A DNA stretch of 64,000 bases from Ampullaceana balthica. Its lineage: Eukaryota; Mollusca; Gastropoda; Lymnaeidae. Location: positions 1,795,001-1,859,000 of the forward strand of contig CALYLW010000039.1 in NCBI GenBank assembly GCA_944989445.1, read 5' to 3'. The first letter of the stretch is position 1. Every line of letters starts with the position of its first letter. Of the stretch, positions 36,135 through 48,737 are shown piece by piece. The position numbers were made by a program, and so were the translations under genes. Under the pieces are notes generated by a model. That model was given only the letters and a program-made list of their open reading frames with translations. It had not been told where the DNA came from and searched no databases.

Positions 36135-36496
36135 TTTGATTCCACGAATGTCATGCCATCTTCTGTCATATCATGTATAAATGATGCATAATCTGTCATT
36201 AGATGTTATTCATTTATACTGTGAATTCTATATGTTTTATAATGTTATATACCCATGTCATATGACGTCATTGCGTGATTAGAACTTTTGAAATCCAGCG
36301 ATTCCTCAACACGTCTTTATTTCTGGAAGTGGAATCGTTAAGCGTGTAGGAGGAGCTGATCTAACTGCATCATTCTTGTCCTTTGTACTTTGGTTCGTCT
36401 GTGTAACAGATAGATAGCTGCCTTAAATGGCTGTTTGGCCATTGTTAATATTTATATCTTGGTGGCAACGGAGATGACCATTTAGTAATCGAAAAA

Positions 36497-37214
36497 GAAC
36501 CTCAAGCAGCACTAGAACCTCATACAACACCAGAACCTCATACAACACCAGAACCTCATACAACACCAGAACCTCATACAACACCAGAACCTCATACAAC
36601 ACTAGAACCTCCTACAACACCAGAACCTCATACAACACCAGAACCTCATACAACACCAGAACCTCATACAACACTAGAACCTCCTACAACACTAGAACCT
36701 CATACAACACTAGAACCTCATACAACACTAGAACCTCATACAACACTAGAACCTCATACAACACTAGAACCTCATACAACACTAGAACCTCATACAACAC
36801 TAGAACCTCATACAACACTAGAACCTCATACAACACTAGAACCTCATACAACACCAGAACCTCATACAACACTAGAACCTCATACAACACTAGAACCTCA
36901 TACAACACTAGAACCTCATACAACACTAGAACCTCATGCAGCACTAGAACCTCGTACAACACTAGAACCTCATACAACACTAGAACCTCATGCAGCATTA
37001 GAACCTCATACAACACTAGAACCTCATACAACACTAGAACCTCATACAACACTAGAACCTCATACAAAACTAGAACCTCATACAACACTAGAACCTCATA
37101 CAACACTAGAACCTCATACAGCACTAGAACCTCATACAACACTAGAACCTCATACAACACTAGAACCTCATGCAGCACTAGAACCTCATATAGCACTAGA
37201 ACCTCTTGCAGCAC
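36497..37214. repeat. 18-bp minisatellite, about 40 copies
   Basis: Tandem AACCTCATACAACACTAG, with CCAG for CTAG near the 5' side and GCAGCA variants towards the 3' side. Three of six frames are stop-free, including a plus-strand frame reading EPHTT(L/P) repeats that runs on into about 50 unique codons and stops at 37367-37369. Confidence 0.95.
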
Positions 37215-37975
37215 CAGAAACGAAGGTTTCCGACCATTTTTCTGTTCAAACCAAAGTCCACAGCCACACATATTTTAACGCTTCATTTAGCTGTTCCACA
37301 TGCAAGGGCTGGGTTCCTACTCGGCCACCGGTATCTATACCTGTGTGGCCTTTGACCGTACATTTCTAGGTGTCTAAATCTATTTTGAAATTAGATTTTC
37401 CATATGAAAAGTTAACACAACAGCACCAAATAAAAAAGTTTTTTTTTAAACTTGAATATTTTTATATGAGAAGAAGCCAAGCACATAACATCCTATTTTA
37501 ATTTGAGATATTCTAGGCTAACAAATCGGTCAAGCGAGAATAGAGTGTCGCCCTGGTATCATGTATCCATTAAAATATCGCAACGGTATGCAACGAGGCC
37601 GCGATGGAGACAGCTGGGCGATACCTGGTGATTTCATGGAAACCTGATCTCTCACATGCACAATAACTGCCACGTTGTTAGACAATTATTTTTAGAGACC
37701 TTCGACCTAAAAGCTGACATATAATTCCACGCCTTGTTGGCATGTACGATGCCTGTGCTACAAGAGACATCAGATTAAACGGTTTTTAAATTAGTGTGCA
37801 TTTTTTCGCTGGCGTTGTTTCGTTACTTCCCTTCATCACCTTTTCACCCATATTTGGTGATCATTTAATATTAAGGACAGAGATCCACAATGCAGGGTTT
37901 GTTTTTGAAGAATCAATAAATCTATGATTTTAACTACAAAAATTAGAAACTGACCCCTGCAAGCAGGCTGAGAAC
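37215..37975. other. Unique sequence, nothing recognised
   Basis: No gene or repeat recognised apart from the run-out of the plus-strand frame of the 18-bp array. Confidence 0.4.
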
Positions 37976-37977
37976 GA

Positions 37978-38510
37978 TGGTTTGTGTTGAAAGTAAGTTT
38001 GTCTATTGTCTTGTTGAGAATGCAAGGCACATGGTATGTGTTGAAAGTAAGTTTATCTATTGTCTTTCTGAGAATGCAAGGCACATGGTATGTGTTGAAA
38101 GTAAGTTTGTCTATTGTCTTGTTGAGAATGCAAGGCACATGGTATGTGTTGAAAGTAAGTTTATATATTGTCTTGCTGAGAATGCAAGGCACATGGTATG
38201 TGTTGAAAGTAAGTTTGTCTATTGTCTTGCTGAGAATGTAAGGCACATGGTATGTGTTGAAAGTAAGTTTGTCTATTGTCTTGCTGAGAATGTAAGGCAC
38301 ATGGTATGTGTTGAAAGTAAGTTTGTCTATTGTCTTGCTGAGAATGTAAGGCACATGGTATGTGTTGAAAGTAAGTTTGTCTCTTGTCTTGCTGAGAATG
38401 TAAGGCACATGGTATGTGTTGAAAGTAAGTTTGTCTATTGTCTTGCTGAGAATGTAAGGCACATGGTATGTGTTGAAAGTAAGTTTGTCTATTGTCTTGT
38501 TGATTCTTTT
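37978..38510. repeat. 54-bp minisatellite, about 10 copies
   Basis: The unit begins GGTATGTGTTGAAAGTAAGT and ends GAATGTAAGGCACAT. It is open on both strands because 54 is a multiple of three. No unit carries a recognisable protein motif. Confidence 0.94.
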
Positions 38511-39240
38511 CAGTTTTACTCCTACCGTGCTCAATAACATCATTCTTTCATAGACAATGAACGAATCACGAATATTTTTTTTATATAATTGGTCCCATTA
38601 AGATTAATGTATGCGTAACGTCCCAAAAACGACCAGGAGAGAATAATTCCAAGGTCGAGGAATATTAATAAAAAATGGTGGATTTATTATTTACTCCGCG
38701 CAAAAAATATTAGGTGCTAGTTAGCGAGTTTTATTTTGCGAAACAATTAAAACGTGTACAAATTCACACGACATAATTTTTTTTCGAAAGAAATTTGTTT
38801 GAATGGAAGATTGAAAGTAATTGTTAAGACAAAATCATTTTGATACTAAGTGCAGAATTTCCCCGTTCGACTCTCGCAACTTCCGGTAAAAACATCTGCA
38901 GAATACTTCCATGAACCATCTTTAAGCAAATTACATACATGTATTTCAATAAATGTTGTTCGAAAAGAAATGAATTTCATCCGAATTTATAAAACATCGT
39001 TTATGTTTTTAGGTCATCTAATGTTATTTTATCTTTGACCTGTGACGTCATTACCTCAGGCACTCCTCCCACACCCCACCCCAAATCATTTAATGCTTAA
39101 AGGCGCTATCACGTGATACAAACACATCACGTGACTTAAGCCCGTGACAAGAAGATGGCAGCGTGACTCGGATTTGGAATAGAAATCAGCAGGATTATAA
39201 ATGGTGGGATTAGCAGGGCAAGCGGGGTTGAAGCGGCGCG
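38511..39240. other. Unique sequence, nothing recognised
   Basis: No supported gene. The last 150 bp contain two TCACGTGA sites (near 39109 and 39127) close to the candidate promoter that follows. Confidence 0.4.
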
Positions 39241-39246
39241 ATGACG

Positions 39247-39430
39247 TATAAATACTTCGTGATTCCACTGTCGTCTGCTTTAAACTGGCATTGGGACGAA
39301 CCCAAGGGCCGTAATCCAAAGTTTGTTTGCATGTTTGTTAACACATAGAGAGGAATTTTCCTTCTTTCTTTAAAAGCCAGATTACTTTATCTGAAACTTG
39401 GTTCGTCTTATAAACATTTTCATTATTCTG
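39247..39430 (+). promoter_or_regulatory. Possible TATA promoter and 5' non-coding exon
   Basis: TGACGTATAAATA (TATAAATA at 39247-39254, overlapped by a CRE-like half site) lies in a locally GC-richer stretch with two TCACGTGA E-box sites about 120 bp upstream. A strong donor, ATTCTG/GTAAGT, follows at 39431. A first exon of the Rh gene spliced to the acceptor at 50400 is possible but unproven. Confidence 0.25.
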
Positions 39431-39976
39431 GTAAGTTCTGATACCATTACTTCTTTCTTAAATTTCTTTAATAAAAAATATAGTTACTTAAACAACAATG
39501 TATTTTCACATTTTAACATTTAAAATGAACAGTTTTAGTTTAACTAACAATACGCAACGTGGATATATATTTTGATAGATAATAAAAAAAATTATAGATT
39601 TTTTTTTCAATGTCTTCAACTAATTCGTTGATTTAGTCCTAACATCAATTCTGTAATGTAAAACAATTTTTAAAACATAAATAATTCCAACACCTTCATA
39701 TCCATGTTTAAAAAAAAATAAAAAAATATTTATATACCAATTCTGTAGCTATTCGAATACAAAAATCGCAACTGTGGATTCTACTACCAAACTTGACCTC
39801 GACTTAGATACTGACCTTTGTTCCATAATCACCCATTACACTTTGTACTGTTAATAGCTCAGATGCTTCAAACAATCTTTTGCTGCTACAACCAGTTGTA
39901 TCCACAACGATCTCTCCCCGGAGTTCATCGCTTTATCCTGAATAATTTCATAATTCATGCGATGCACCAATCGCAA

Positions 39977-40127
39977 ATGTTCCCTCTAAGGTTCGTTGTT
40001 CCGTGTGCAATGTTGCATAGCATCCCTTTCTTGGTCAATATTTTACAAAATTTGGTGCGCGGTAATCACAAACTGCTGCACAGCGTCGGTCAGGTATCTG
40101 CGTGGCCGCGCAGCTTGACAGGAACAT
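39977..40127 (+). mobile_element. Short MITE, copy 1 (inverted copy at 43514)
   Basis: Begins ATGTTCCCTCTAAGGTTCGT and ends GGAACAT, with ATCTGCGTGGCCGCGCAGCT near the 3' end. Its reverse complement recurs at 43514-43676. The short ATGTTCC/GGAACAT ends are inverted. Confidence 0.65.
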
Positions 40128-40387
40128 TGCCTGTCGCTATTAGTTCAACTTACCAGCAACATATTTGATTCTTCTCAATACAAGTTATAGCCGGCTATGT
40201 GACTTGGACGTAATGCCGCGGTGAAATATCATTTTATCAGAGCATTCATTAACTCGATCTCCAATCTGGTAATTCAAAATAAAAATGAAAAGATAATAAT
40301 AAAATACTAACAATTTTCAAATGCAGACAAATAATTTAAATAATGAAAAGCAACAGCGCCTTATTTGAGATACACTCTTATTGATTA

Positions 40388-40735
40388 CTAGCAAAATACC
40401 CGCGATTTCAGTTAGCGTTGCGAACCCGCGTATAACCAATTCAAAACACCAATTGATTTCAATCTGGATCATAATGGATATACTACATATATTAAATTCA
40501 CCGTCTTGTCTATCTGTCTGTCGTGGTAACACGAAAAAATAAAAGTAAATAATGACACACTTCCCGTGATCCTATCGAGCTGATAATTTAATGTTTTTTT
40601 CCGTCTTTTACCATGCAAGCGGGTACTCAACAACTTCCCAAAGTTTCATGCTTCTACCTTTACGGAAAGTTGGAGAATTAGTGATGAGTGAGTTAGTGAG
40701 TCAGTCAGTCAGTCAGGGCTTGGCCTTTATTAGTA
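40388..40735 (+). repeat. Interspersed repeat, possibly Helitron- or SINE-like
   Basis: Begins ACTAGCAAAATACCCGCG, contains CACTTCCCGTGATCC (a segment related to the 53-kb repeat family), and ends with tandem GTCAGTCAGTCAG followed by CTTTATTAGTATTG. Class uncertain. Confidence 0.5.
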
Positions 40736-41154
40736 TTGACAATAGATAAAAGATACGCAATTATCTGCCGTATAGAGAGAGAGAGAGAGCGCCTGTAATA
40801 GTTCAGATACATGTAAAAACCTGTTCATTGCTACAGATAGCATCTTAGTATCTATATTTACATCTTTTAACAAATACTTTTTTTTTGCTGATTTGTAAAA
40901 TATTTTATTCTTTAAACCACTACCAATGACCTAATTCTTAAAATGGTTAGGTAGGACAGTCCTGGGCAAAGGCGTGGTGACCTGCAGAAGTGGGGCTTCT
41001 GGCTATTCAATGAACTGTGACCTATGACCCTCTTATGCCGGAACATCTTTATATAACGCTTCTTTTGCTTTCACAAACTGTTTGAAAATAACATGAGTGG
41101 GGGTGGGGGGAGTGAAAAGGGCTGAAGAATGGTGTGTTGTCGTACACGTGAATA

Positions 41155-41405
41155 CAGTTTTGGAATAGTGGACAGTGTGGAATAGTGGACAGTGTTGGAA
41201 TAGTAGGCAGTGTTGAAATAGTAGGCAGTGTTGGAATAGTGGGCAGTGTTGGAATAGTGGACAGTGTTGGAATAGTGGGCAGTGTTGGAATAGTGGCAGT
41301 GTTGCAACAGTGGGCAGTGTTGGAATAGTGGGCACCGTTGGAATAGTGGGCAGTGTTTTATTAGTGGGCAGTCTTAAAGTAGAGGGAAGTAGTGAAATAG
41401 TGGGC
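41155..41405. repeat. 18-bp minisatellite, about 14 copies
   Basis: Imperfect copies of GTTGGAATAGTGGGCAGT with small indels. Confidence 0.92.
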
Positions 41406-42326
41406 AATGTTGAATTTGCACCGTGTTGTGGAGAAGTGTGCGATTTTTTTAGTAGTTCTGGATTGTTGACGTTGCGCTAGCATACAGTTGAGGGTGTAAA
41501 GGTGGGTGTGAGGGGGTAGATGTGGTGGTGAGTGGTGCACCAATGAGGACGACACAAGACATCATCTAACAGACACAACTTCAATACCGTATCATGCATA
41601 AGTTAGCTCCCTTTTATGACAGTCTAAAGTCGGTCAACGTTATTCGAGTTCTAATTGGGAAACCGGAAGTCAAACGTCACGGTCGATTGCTTCAAAACAT
41701 TGACACGAAATACCAATAGTTTCTGACAAGACATTTGTGAGGCTTTTTACCGTAAAAAATAAGTATTTAGAAACAACTTCCCTTAACTCGCATTTATCTC
41801 CAAGAGCTCTTCACGCATGAAAATCGATTTCCTTATTCCATATATTTTTTCCATGTCTAGCCATGCGACAGTCGCCATGGTAACTATGAAAGCTGGCGTG
41901 ACGTAAATCGAAGGCTATTGTCGCCCATGGGAATTACATCAATTCTTTGGACTCTGCTTAAAGTGGAATAAAACAGTTATGTAACAACATCCGTATAACT
42001 CACACAGAAAACTTGACAAAAGCCATAATCTCTTCATCGTAACTTCATTTCGTGTTAAACTTATGAGAAAATATGTTAGATACAGTATAGTTGGGGGGAG
42101 GGGGTGATTCACAAATTTCGCAACCCAGAATTATGTTGTTATTTTAATGGTTCCATCTGATCGCTACGCTTCAACGACGACTCCTCCCTCCACTGGCCCC
42201 CACCCCCATCAAAGACAGCGGGCACATCATGATGACGTAATCCAATCTGCGACTCCCCCTCCCCAAGTGATACTGATTACTTCTTTTAGTTTAAGTACTG
42301 GGGGCTGGGTCAGGCATCTCCAGCTT
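41406..42326. other. Unique sequence, nothing recognised
   Basis: No supported gene or repeat. Confidence 0.4.
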
Positions 42327-42447
42327 CGTCATCGTTATCTCACTACGAGACTCCAACGTCATCGTTATCTCACTACGAGACTCCAATATCATCGTTATCT
42401 CACTACGAGACTCCAACGTCATCGTTATCTCACTACGAGACTCCAAC
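42327..42447. repeat. 30-bp tandem repeat, 4 copies
   Basis: Copies of CATCGTTATCTCACTACGAG plus ACTCCAACGT. Confidence 0.92.
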
Positions 42448-42582
42448 TCCAACGATGTTAGTTTTCTTTTAATGAAGTGGAGTCGAATTCATGTTGCTAA
42501 TTTTAGTGTTTGAATTTAGTTTACTATATGTGTAATAAACATAAACCGATATTTATAAGTTACTGTTACGATACACTTATAT

Positions 42583-42885
42583 ATCATCATCATCATCATC
42601 ATCATCATCATCGCCTGTCGTCTCATCTGGAGCATAGACCACAAACAAAGGCTCTCCAGGCATTCCGGTCCTGCGCAAGTCGCTCCAACTGTCCTCACCT
42701 GTGCCAACTCTATTTGGTTTCTGCCTCCAGTTCCCTTCTCCAAGTCATTCTGGTTCCACCCCTTTTTTCTCATGCCCTTGTGACTGCAAGTGATGGCTTG
42801 TCTCGCGATCCTGGATGTAGGCTTTTTGAGTGTGTGGCCAGTCCATCTGCGTTGGCATATTGAATCTTCCACTGGTTCCTGTTGT
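42583..42885 (-). pseudogene. Non-LTR retrotransposon 3' fragment
   Basis: On the minus strand it reads WTGHTLKKPTSRIARQAITC and ends QMRRQ followed by a (GAT)n tail (the ATCATC run at 42584-42613). The GH-L-K ... ARQA ... layout and a trinucleotide tail match the C-terminal end of LINE reverse-transcriptase ORFs, as in the fragment at 57291. It is 5' truncated, with frame damage. Confidence 0.6.
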
Positions 42886-43513
42886 GTGCGTGTCCAGAGG
42901 TCCTCTTTAGTGATTTGACGTTGGCCAGCAGATTCGGAGAATCTTTCGGAGACATGAGTTTATAAATAAAAAACCACAATTCTTCACAAAATAAAAGCCA
43001 GTAAAAGATATTGCCGTAATGATAAAATGCAGATTTTAATTGATGGCAAGGAATGCGGTGCAATAACAACAACTCCCTCCCCACCCCACGTTTTGTTTAC
43101 ATTACACTACAACTCCAGGCTATAGAACTAATTAATGTCATCACGTGATCAATCTATTAATAGCCTATTTATCAAAGTTGACGGGAACAATTGTAAACCC
43201 TTTCCCTCCCCCCCCCCACACCGCACCACAATGAATGATTAACGAGAAGTATGTGGACGTATAGAACAAATTTCAATGAGGGTCTTGTCACGTGACTGGA
43301 CCGATGGGAGGGGTGGGGCCAGGTGGGTCCGAGTTAGGGACACAAACAATTATATTGTCATCTGTTATCCTGAAAGGGCGCAAGTGAGTGCAGACAATAG
43401 ATTAAGTGGGGGGGGGCTTGTCTCTATGTATTGTCAGATGTCGACCACAAGAGACACAAAGTCATTCTCCCGATGGTGTTTATTTATTTTTGCTGGTATA
43501 CAGTGGGGGGGGG

Positions 43514-43676
43514 ATGTTCCCATTAAGCTGCGCGGCCACGCAGATATCTGACGGACGTCGCCCAGCGGTTTAGAATTACCGCGCAGCAAAGTTGGTAAAA
43601 AATTGCACAAAAAATGGATGCTGAGCAACCTTGCACACAGTCTTGCACACGGACCAACGAAACTTAGAGGGAACAT
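43514..43676 (-). mobile_element. Short MITE, copy 2 (inverted relative to 39977)
   Basis: Reverse complement of the family at 39977-40127: begins ATGTTCCCATTAAGCTGCGC and ends CTTAGAGGGAACAT. Confidence 0.68.
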
Positions 43677-43679
43677 TAG

Positions 43680-44660
43680 CTGGGGGTGATGGAGGTGCTC
43701 CCTACTGTGAGGGGGGTGGGGGGAGGAAGTGGTGTGTCTCTATTAATTGTATGATGTCGAGGGGGTGTGCTTTCCTATATTGAGAGGCGGGGATCTAGGT
43801 TTTCGGCTAAGTCCTGGTCGGTCAGACCTTTAGCCATCTGGCAGTAGTTATTTATTTACGAACCATGGAATGATCTCATCTTCATACACAGACGCCCGTG
43901 TTCCTATTTCTGAGTCATTTCTATCAAGAGGAGATAAATCTGCTGGAACATCTTGGTCTAATGAGTGTGTGTGGCGAACGACTTTTGCACAAGAACTCGA
44001 GAGTAAATGTATGAAATATGTTAATGACCGCACCACAGCTGGGGTATCAGGGCCTGGCGGTTCACACTCAATTACACCGTGAATACAATTACCGGTTATT
44101 GGTCATTGAAGGACAATGCAAAGAACTCATTACGGACGTTGACTCAGAGCGGCTGAATCACGCCAGAGGGAGTCATGTTTCACACATTCTAACGGAATCT
44201 TCTGACGCCCTGCATCAGGGTCGCGCATCAATAGTTTTGGACACATCTCAAGCACACATTTTTTTATGCCGCCACAATTCTAAAAATAATTGTGATGACC
44301 TTGAATTACAAGAGCCACTACTTAGATCAATGATGATTACACTGAATAAGAGCCACCACTCAGTTCTATTTATGACATCTGTGCCATCGCAGGCACGCCT
44401 CTGTTTCTCGCACAAGTGTTTGAGAGTTTTTTTCTTTAAAAAAGCAAATCGAAATACGGGTGGGTTGGGGGGGGGCGTGGAATCGGAATGAATGTCGAAC
44501 TTGTAGGGGTGGAGAGGTGGGGTGATTCTTGGGCAAATATTTAGGGGCGGATGTTATACAAGTGACTGATTGTGTAGGTAATAGGTAGTGTTACTTACAT
44601 ATAATTAATTTTGATGCATGCAACAACGTTTAACAAATATTAATGTTACTTCAAATATAA
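43680..44660. other. Unique sequence, nothing recognised
   Basis: Overlapping plus-strand frames at 43870-44082 and 44018-44491 show no recognisable domain. Confidence 0.4.
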
Positions 44661-44664
44661 CCAC

Positions 44665-45408
44665 CATAATACATGACATGTCACATGACATGACATAATA
44701 CATGGCATGACACATGACATAATACATCACCTGAAACATGACATAATAAATGACATGACACATGACATAATACATGACCTGAAACATGACATAATATATG
44801 ACATGACACATGACATAATACATGACATGACACATTACATAATACATGACATGACACATGGCATAATACATAAAATGACACATGACATGACACATGACAT
44901 AATACATGACATGACACATGACATAATACATGACATATGACATAATACATGACATGACACATGACATAATACATGACCTAAAACATGACATAATACATGA
45001 CATGACACATGACATATACATGAAATTACACATGACATAATACATGACATGACACATGACATAATACATGACATGACACATGACATGGTACATGACATGA
45101 TACGTGACATAATACATGACATGACACATGACATAATACATAAAATGACACATGACATGACACATGACATAATACATGACATGACACATGACATAATACA
45201 TGACATGACACATGAGATAATACATGACAAGACATGTGACATAATACATGACCTGAAACATGACATAATACATGACATGACACATGACATAATACATCAC
45301 CTGAAACATGACATAATACATGACATGACACATGACATAATACATGACCTGAAACATGACATAATATATGACATGACACATGACATAATACATGACATGA
45401 CACAACAC
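44665..45408. repeat. 24-bp minisatellite, about 31 copies
   Basis: Tandem ACATGACATAATACATGACA plus TGAC. The unit is built from CATGAC/CATGT-like modules, so the array is locally self-complementary at CATG. It is open in several frames on both strands (MTHDIIHD on plus). Confidence 0.94.
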
Positions 45409-45429
45409 AAAGACGTGCTCCATTAATGC

Positions 45430-46010
45430 ATGGCTTAGTATTTCATGTGAAATTTAACGGATACAAATATTGTACATTATTCTCCAATGGATCCCTGGAC
45501 ATGTGGAACTTGAAGGAAATGACACTGCTGACTCCTTGGCAAAAACTGGAGGCAGTCAAAACCAGGCAGAGCCATCTCTACACCACGAAGAAATCAAGGC
45601 AATACTCAAAAGAAGTGAATCTGAAAGATGGTCCGAGCTCAAAGAAAACCACCCAAAAAGTGATGCATACTTCAAACTCCCCCGCCAATCACAAAACATC
45701 ATTTTCAGGCTAAGGACGGGCCACAACAAATTTGGCAAAACATGTTTCGCAAACTTCGAATTGGAGAAAGCGAAATGTGCCCCTACGGGACAGCTGCGGA
45801 AAATGCGGAACATGTTCTCCAAAACTGAACTCTGTACCACCATACCCGGACAGACATATGGCCCCAGGAGGCTACCCTCGATGACAAACTCTATGGTGGA
45901 CTGGACCAACTGAGAGCCACAGCGCAGTTCATCCACAAATATAGGACTTGCTGTCTAAATCCTCTATCAAAAGATTTTGAGAACGAAGAAGAATATTGTA
46001 CTAATATACA
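45430..46010 (+). pseudogene. Non-LTR retrotransposon 3' end with RNase H domain
   Basis: LQWIPGHVELEGNDTADSLA near 45484 matches the C-terminal half of a retroelement RNase H domain (GN-x-x-AD-x-LA). After a one-base loss near 45740 the family-like text resumes as MFRKLRIGES then CPYGTAAENAEHVLQ, a finger-like C...C/H pattern in which one Cys is replaced, and DKLYGGLDQLRATAQFIHKY follows. A TGA near 45827 and the frameshift make it dead. The 5' part is missing where the 24-bp array ends. Confidence 0.78.
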
Positions 46011-46019
46011 TTTAAAAGT

Positions 46020-46780
46020 CTATAAAAGATTATTGTCTAACATGTTTTCGCGTTTTTTTTAAAAACAGGATTTTGAACTCAGCCCCAACACAAATTTCCT
46101 AACTTGAGTACGCCCCTGATTTCTCACCCGTCTATTTATGTAAAACATCTCTATGCTCACTGACGAATAGTGTCCCTTCCCTCTTGTGTAGATTCTATGC
46201 CCTATATCTGGACAGTCCTTACATTTCCTTCCAGGGAAGCCAACAGATATCTGGTGCTATGTACCTATGTCGTATTGACTCATCAATGTACTGAGGGAAC
46301 ATTCCACCGTGTATGTTTTTGTTTTGTAAAGTAAGTACGTGGAGAATAGTTGAGAGAGTAGCTGGGCAAAACGCTCTTCTTAGACTCACAGACGACAAAG
46401 TCTTCTCATTGAAGCACGCCAAGTCAAATCGCTGGAAATATGGTGCTCTCTGGTCAGAGGAAATTTATTTGATAGTCGGGATCTTCATTCATTTGTGTTT
46501 GTTGGTGTGCTGTCGTCACACTTGTCTGCTGCAGTTAACGAACAACTTCGACTGGCTGTTATTAAATCTACGATTCACACTATCCAGTTTTTTCTGGAAA
46601 ATAGTCAAATTAGATTGAGTTTCAAAATTGCGACGATGTTTGTACCTTGTTCATTTCTCGTCCGTATCCTGTTGATACCACGTCTGCACACAGCCTATAC
46701 CTCGTCTTTACGTTGCCCATACCTCGTCCGGTGACCAAACAAAACGACAAGGTGACTAAACGACAAGTTAGCAATTTTTA
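46020..46780. other. Unique sequence, nothing recognised
   Basis: Short overlapping plus-strand frames (46313-46734) have no recognised domain. Confidence 0.4.
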
Positions 46781-46781
46781 G

Positions 46782-47186
46782 CAGAGGGCCGCACCGTTTA
46801 AAATGATATTATTCTTCAGCTAACATTAAATTTCATTTCAGAAAAATATAAATGATATCGTTAAGATAAATATTAAATAAAACTTACACAAAATTGTGAT
46901 TTTTAAGGTGCTAATGTCATATTATCTACATTTCTAGCTGCTAGCACATCTAATTATGTAATCAGTTTAATGAGACAAGAGACCCTTTCACAATTGTTTT
47001 ACATTTTAAAAATAATTTGGGAGTGAATTTGTATGTTGAGACATGAAGCAAATCCTATTTCAAGGTGGGTTTTCTGAATGTTTTGGCGGTCCACTTTAAA
47101 AAACAACAATAAAAAAAACAAAAACAAACAACAACAACCTTTGGCGGGCCACATTTGGCCCGCGGGCCGCACTTTACCCACCCCTG
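46782..47186. mobile_element. hAT MITE, left end lost
   Basis: The right end, reverse complemented, reads CAGGGGTGGGTAAAGTGCGG followed by CCCGCGGGCC. The left side begins only with internal text AGAGGGCCGCACC. No target duplication could be matched. Confidence 0.6.
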
Positions 47187-47189
47187 CTG

Positions 47190-47790
47190 CAGGTGTATCT
47201 TGTTGCTGTGACCGTAACTCCATGTTGCTGCATGAACATTTAACAAACTCCACGCGACACTGAACATCTTTATGTTCATTTGAACGCCTACTTTATACCC
47301 TGGACGGCTTCTCAATGTTGTAACATGTTTGTGACGTCTGCTAATGTCCTCAAGTCTTGAAACCTGATATACTTGTATTGTGTCGTAAAATGTGTGTGAA
47401 TGGTAAGTTCTTGATATGGGAGACAATATTCTATTTTGTAGATATGTAGAAAGGATTCCACATTATTTTTTAAAAAGGAACCTGGGTTTGGAGAATATTT
47501 TCTAACATGTCTTTGGCTGAGCTGTAAAATTTCCCACATCCCTTGAGAAGCTTTGCTTGTCCAAAAAATACCGTCTCTAAGTTGATGGCTCTGTCATGGC
47601 AAATGGCAAACTTCTTTATTTTTAGTATTTAATCCGAAGAACATTGAGGAATAAAAAGCTTAATTTACGGAGAGCAATGACAACACATTTTTATGACAGA
47701 TATTTTTGAGCTATCAGAGCCATAATGTACACAGAATAACTACGAGAGAACATTCTAAAAAAAAACTACGAGATATAATTTCCAAGAGTT
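47190..47790. other. Unique sequence, nothing recognised
   Basis: No supported gene or repeat. Confidence 0.4.
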
Positions 47791-47957
47791 ACTGGAGCTA
47801 ATTCCTACTAGCTACTGGAGCTCATTCCTACTAGCTACTGGAGCTCATTCCTACTAGCTACTAGAGCTCATTCCTACTAAATACTGGAGCTCATTCCTAC
47901 AAGCTACTGGAGCTCATTCCTACTAACTACTGGAGCTCATTCCTACTAGCTACGTGA
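47790..47957. repeat. 23-bp tandem repeat, about 7 copies
   Basis: Copies of TACTGGAGCTCATTCCTACT plus AGC. SacI-like GAGCTC is present in nearly every unit. Confidence 0.92.
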
Positions 47958-48737
47958 AAGCAGCAGTTAAGCCCGTTCGAAGATGCGTAATGGTTAATAT
48001 TTTAAACTTTGAGATTCATAGCTGAAGGCGATTTCATGAGAACTCTCCCTATTCTTTCATTATGGCTATTAATATATTTGTCTACATTCTAATACCACCT
48101 GCTCCTTCGCCATCCCCTCCACCCTGTTCAATTGCTTTATTCATATAACTGAAACGTATAGTCTATACTATAGAGAGTTATTTACTCTCTACCAAGCAAC
48201 AGATTATTCCCTCCGTATTTGAGATTGGATTGACTTGAAGGTCAAATATTGGATTGACTTCAAGGTCAAATATTTTGGTGAACTTATTGAACGTTTGGCC
48301 ATTTGAAAGGCTATGAATTATATTATTAGTTGATTTCAATTACATGCTATTTGTTGAATTATAACTTTGCTCTCAAAATCTCGTTTAACAATAGTTATCT
48401 GTCCTTGGTTACAGCAAAAAATTAAGGGGGTTTTGGGTGCGGGGTGGGGGACGGGGGAGGGCGGACGTAATAAGGTTACCGCATGGTTGGAGATATCAAG
48501 AGTAGCGACCCCTTGGACGCGCGCGCGTTAACAGTTTATCGGCAACAGCAAAAATATTAAAGTGACATCTTTCAAACTGTTATTTTATCCAATGTGTTTT
48601 ATTTTGTTTCTAAATTTATAGGAATAGGCGTACGTGTCTTCGTACAAATACACTTTCAATTATTCGTCTACATTTTGATCTGGATTCGCTAGCGTTTGGG
48701 AAGAATAAAACTTGAATATCTCAAATCATAACAATGT
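47958..48737. other. Unique sequence, nothing recognised
   Basis: No supported gene or repeat. Contains a short duplicated phrase, GGATTGACTTGAAGGTCAAATATT, near 48230-48265. Confidence 0.4.

Noticed and set aside
43870..44491. Plus-strand frames of 70 and 157 codons
   Set aside because: No domain recognised, and they overlap in different frames.
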